From contig DATKMY010000080.1 of assembly GCA_035541655.1 (NCBI GenBank), forward strand, positions 7,264 through 71,263: a DNA stretch of 64,000 bases. The letters run 5' to 3'. Origin of the DNA: CAIWHR01 sp035541655. Its GTDB lineage: Bacteria > Pseudomonadota > Gammaproteobacteria > Burkholderiales > Casimicrobiaceae. A program made the position numbers and the translations under genes. The notes under the pieces are model-generated. The model did no database searches and had not been told where the DNA came from. It saw only the letters and a list, made by a program, of their open reading frames with translations. Of the stretch, positions 61,193 to 64,000 are shown one piece after another (within the stretch, counting starts at the first letter, position 1; each line of letters opens with the position of its first letter).

Positions 61193-62650
61193 ATGATCGC
61201 CACGCTTCGGCACTCCCTGCTCGCTATTGCCGTCGTCACGTTGCTCGAGCTGGCGGTGATCGCCAGGATCCTGCTTCGTCCCCATCGCGACCCGGCTTCC
61301 CGGATCGCGTGGGTCGTGGTCGTCGGAGTGCTGCCGCTGCTGGGGATCATCGGGTATCTGCTCCTCGGCGAAGTGAATATCGGCCGTCGCCGCACGGCGC
61401 GGCTGCACGGCGTTCTCGCGCGGATGCCTGCATTCCCGGGCCAACAGGTCGAAGACGCCTTGGACTCCGCGGCGGCCATACCCGAGCATTACCGGCATCT
61501 CTTCGACCTCGGGCGCTCGATCAGCGGGTTCGACCCTGTCGGCGGCAACACCGCGCAGCTGTTGCCCGATTCCAATGCCACGATCGACGCGATGGTAGCC
61601 GACATCGATGCGGCCAAGGATCACGTCCATTTGCTGTTCTACATCTGGCTGCCCGATCGCAACGGCTGCAAGGTCGTCGAAGCGCTGAAGCGGGCCGCCG
61701 GGCGCGGGGTGACCTGTCGGGTCATGGCCGATGCCCTGGGCTCGCGCACGATCATCCGTTGCGGACATTGGTCGGATATGCGTGCGGCCGGCGTGCGGGT
61801 CGCCGCGGGTCTGCCCGTCGGCAATCCGCTGCTCCGTCCATTCCTTGGCCGCATTGATCTGCGCAATCATCGCAAGATCGTCGTGATCGACGATCGCGTC
61901 ACCTACTGCGGCAGCCAGAACTGCGCCGATCCCGAATTCCTGGTCAAGGCGAAGTACGCTCCGTGGGTCGACGCGGTGATGCGCTTCGAGGGGCCCATCG
62001 CCCGCCAGAACCAGTTCCTGTTCGCGAGCGACTGGATGACGTACGTGGATGAGAACCTCGACGATATTCTGAGTCGGCCGCTGCCATCGCCCGCCTCGCG
62101 AGGGGCGCCTGCACAGGTCATCGGCACGGGCCCGACGGTGCGCTACTCGGCTATGCCCGAGATGTTCGCGTCGCTCCTGTTTGCGGCTCGTCGCGACGTT
62201 GTCCTCACCACTCCCTACTTCGTGCCTGACGAGGCGCTGCAGAATGCGTTGTGTACGACCGCCTACCGAGGAATCGACACCACAATCGTCTTTCCCGCCA
62301 GGAACGATTCATGGATTGTCGGAGCGGCAAGCCGCAGCTACTACGCCGACCTGCTCGCCGCCGGGGTCAAGATCTACGAGTACGAGGGGGGACTCCTGCA
62401 CACGAAGTCAGTGACGCTGGATGACGAGATTACGCTGATCGGCTCCGCGAACATGGACCGCCGCAGCTTCGAGCTCAACTACGAGAACAATATCCTGCTT
62501 CACGACCCCGCGATTACCATTGCGATGCGCGAGCGTCAGCGCAACTACATCGCGCGGTCGCGTTCGGTCACGAAAGAAGCGGTCGCGGCCTGGCCGATGT
62601 CACGAAGACTGTGGAATAACCTCATCGCGACGCTTGGGCCCGTGCTTTGA
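61193..62650 (+). CDS. cls: Cardiolipin synthase
   Basis: Phospholipase-D-family enzyme of 485 residues that condenses phosphatidylglycerol into cardiolipin. Two N-terminal membrane helices (about 7-28 and 38-60) precede two PLDc domains. The HKD motifs are HRKIVVIDD near 226 and HTKSVTLDD near 402, each followed by the GS.N pattern (CGSQNCADPEF, IGSANMDRRSFELNYE). Both catalytic sites are intact. It stands alone, downstream of the PEP-CTERM gene. Confidence 0.93.
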   Translation: MIATLRHSLLAIAVVTLLELAVIARILLRPHRDPASRIAWVVVVGVLPLLGIIGYLLLGEVNIGRRRTARLHGVLARMPAFPGQQVEDALDSAAAIPEHYRHLFDLGRSISGFDPVGGNTAQLLPDSNATIDAMVADIDAAKDHVHLLFYIWLPDRNGCKVVEALKRAAGRGVTCRVMADALGSRTIIRCGHWSDMRAAGVRVAAGLPVGNPLLRPFLGRIDLRNHRKIVVIDDRVTYCGSQNCADPEFLVKAKYAPWVDAVMRFEGPIARQNQFLFASDWMTYVDENLDDILSRPLPSPASRGAPAQVIGTGPTVRYSAMPEMFASLLFAARRDVVLTTPYFVPDEALQNALCTTAYRGIDTTIVFPARNDSWIVGAASRSYYADLLAAGVKIYEYEGGLLHTKSVTLDDEITLIGSANMDRRSFELNYENNILLHDPAITIAMRERQRNYIARSRSVTKEAVAAWPMSRRLWNNLIATLGPVL

Positions 62651-62802
62651 CAGCGTCACTACCGGAGCCGATCCAACGGCGGCATTATGGAAGATTGCGC
62701 AGCACGCGAGCTTCTGGCGGGTGACTCGTTGCTGGAGCCTTCGCGCGCGGCAGAGAACGAAAGTGCGCCAAACGGACTTATGGACGGCCCTCCACTGGCT
62801 CG

Positions 62803-63693
62803 CTAAGGTCGATAACGCAGCGCGTCTACGACAACGCTGAACGCCGAGGAAGCTTGCCGGCGGCTTGGGTAGTACAAGTGAAAGCCGGGATACGTCGGGC
62901 ACCATTCCTCGAGCACGCGCTTCAGCCGACCCGCTGCAATGTGAGGCAACGCGAGATCTTCCGGAAGATATGCCACGCCCAGGCCGGCCAACGCTGCATT
63001 GAGCCGCAGATTCGTACCATTGAATGTGATCTGACCTTGGACGCGTACGCTGAACTCGCGACCGCCGCGCGCGAATTCCCAGGGATATAACCCGCCTGAG
63101 GCAAGACGGAGGTTGATGCAGTTGTGCTCAGTCAGGTCCTGCGGCCTCTTCGGCGGCGGGCGCCTAGCGAAGTAGGCTGGTGTGGCAACAACTACCCAGC
63201 GCATGTCTGGCCCGATGCGCACGGCGATCATGTCGTTGGCAACCTGCTCTCCGCTCCGCACGCCAGCGTCGTATCGCTGCGCGACGATGTCGATGAATCC
63301 GAGCTCGATCGTGATCTCGACGTTGATGTCGGGATACTTCGGGAGCAGCCTTGCCAATGCGGGCGCCAGTATGGTGTTCGCGGCGTGCTCCGCGGTAGTG
63401 ATGCGTATCGTGCCGGCCGGCTTGTCGCGGAGCTCGGTCAACGCCTTTAGTTCGGCTTCGATTTCATCGAAGCGGTGACCAACGCGCTCGAGAAGGCGCT
63501 CGCCCACCTGCGTCGGTGCCACGCTGCGTGTTGTCCGAGTCAGCAGCCGCAAGCCCAGCCGCTCCTCAAGCCCGCGTACGTTGTGGCTGAGCGCCGACGT
63601 TGAGACTCCGAGCTTGCCAGCCGCTTTGGTAAAGCTCCTGTCCCGTGCGACAGCCAAAAAAGCGACGAGATTATTGAAGATTTCCTTGGGCAT
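62803..63693 (-). CDS. LysR-family transcriptional regulator
   Basis: A 296-residue regulator. The winged helix-turn-helix covers 1-60 (FNNLVAFLAVARDRSFTKAA, GVSTSALSHNVRGLEERL), and the ligand-binding domain follows (residues 90-290: GTIRITTAEHAANTILAPAL). It is divergent from an aldo/keto reductase, which is the usual arrangement for a LysR target. A palindrome next to its start may be its own operator. The 152-base gap to cls holds nothing I recognise. Confidence 0.93.
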   Translation of the reverse strand: MPKEIFNNLVAFLAVARDRSFTKAAGKLGVSTSALSHNVRGLEERLGLRLLTRTTRSVAPTQVGERLLERVGHRFDEIEAELKALTELRDKPAGTIRITTAEHAANTILAPALARLLPKYPDINVEITIELGFIDIVAQRYDAGVRSGEQVANDMIAVRIGPDMRWVVVATPAYFARRPPPKRPQDLTEHNCINLRLASGGLYPWEFARGGREFSVRVQGQITFNGTNLRLNAALAGLGVAYLPEDLALPHIAAGRLKRVLEEWCPTYPGFHLYYPSRRQASSAFSVVVDALRYRP

Positions 63694-63695
63694 TG

Positions 63696-63710
63696 TTGAG
63701 ATCCGCTCAA
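63696..63710. promoter_or_regulatory. Candidate LysR operator
   Basis: TTGAG-ATCCG-CTCAA, a perfect 5-base inverted repeat of the T-N11-A type bound by LysR regulators. It directly abuts the lysR start codon (63691-63693), so it could repress its own gene and act on the divergent aldo/keto reductase at 63863. Confidence 0.45.
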
Positions 63711-63862
63711 TAGTTCATGCGAATTGTCCCACTTAATCGCCGGCCTGTCGGGCGTTACGCTGTTTACGATGGAAATCGCCCTCCGCGCATCGAAAACGAT
63801 GTGCCGGATGGGTATCGGGCGATGAGCGAACGGAAAGCACTTAAGGTAATGGTGAACCGATG

Positions 63863-64000
63863 ATGAACAAGCGCAAGCTCGGAAACAGTGATCTCGAAGT
63901 CTCGGCCCTCGGGCTCGGCTGCATGGGCCTCTCCTACGGCTACGGCCCCGCGACTGACAAGCAGCAGGCTATCGCTCTGATCCGCGCCGCGGTAGAGCGT
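63863..64000 (+). CDS. Aldo/keto reductase, N-terminal part (cut by window end)
   Basis: Starts at ATG 63863 (or ATG 63860) and continues past the window. The 46 visible residues, KRKLGNSDLEVSALGLGCMG then LSYGYGPATDKQQAIALI, are the beginning of an aldo/keto reductase (the GLGCMG substrate-pocket strand). Divergent from the LysR gene, so probably its regulatory target. Catalytic residues lie beyond the end. Confidence 0.85.
   Translation, partial: MNKRKLGNSDLEVSALGLGCMGLSYGYGPATDKQQAIALIRAAVER

Overview
The window reads as chromosomal DNA of a high-GC betaproteobacterium, most like Burkholderiales or a close relative. The evidence is gene order: the end of the division and cell-wall cluster runs into lpxC and secA; argJ, a DUF815 ATPase, a Nudix/ThiE fusion, yacG, zapD, coaE and pilD-pilC-pilB follow. 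Bug/TctC-type receptors and a UrtABCDE urea importer also fit. I see no rRNA, tRNA, CRISPR array, transposase or prophage.

Layout. 1-6400: murB-ddlB-ftsQ-ftsA-ftsZ-lpxC, then a small membrane protein and a DciA-like gene. 6800-13000: secA, argJ, DUF815 ATPase, Nudix/ThiE. 13000-18700 (minus): yacG, zapD, coaE, pilD, pilC, pilB. 18800-24800: the block corB-ypjD divergent from ffh-rpsP-rimM-trmD-rplS, as in E. coli. 25000-31000: a J-like/RDD/TPR membrane protein, hldE-C-type adenylyltransferase, then dolP, diaA, yraN and lpoA divergent from rsmI (the E. coli yraLMNOP block). 31100-37200: a UreG remnant and urtABCDE. 37400-45400: carbon metabolism, with CaiB, a TctC receptor, a broken aconitase-type gene, a minus-strand uronate/aldarate set (udh, IlvD/Edd dehydratase, HpaI-type aldolase, hyi) and class I aldolase. 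45700-49600: two alpha/beta hydrolases and aroE. 50000-57300: a tightly packed operon of molybdenum hydroxylase (iorAB-like), soxXYZA, copC and copD, with no soxB. 57500-64000: ATP-grasp protein, DUF5996 protein, a PEP-CTERM protein, cardiolipin synthase, LysR and the start of an aldo/keto reductase.

How parts fit. The first 30 kb is housekeeping: cell wall, division, export, type IV pilus assembly and translation. The second half is accessory metabolism. The most unusual locus is the iorAB-soxXYZA-copCD run, whose SoxY carrier cysteine sits in an atypical C-terminus. A second pattern is regulatory: four good sigma-54 (-24/-12) matches lie in front of pilB, the J-like/RDD/TPR gene, urtA and the PEP-CTERM gene. 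A third is that secA and ffh each carry a terminator-like hairpin plus T-tract inside their own leaders, although the gene behind each is divergent. These calls come from reading the sequence; no database or folding program was run.
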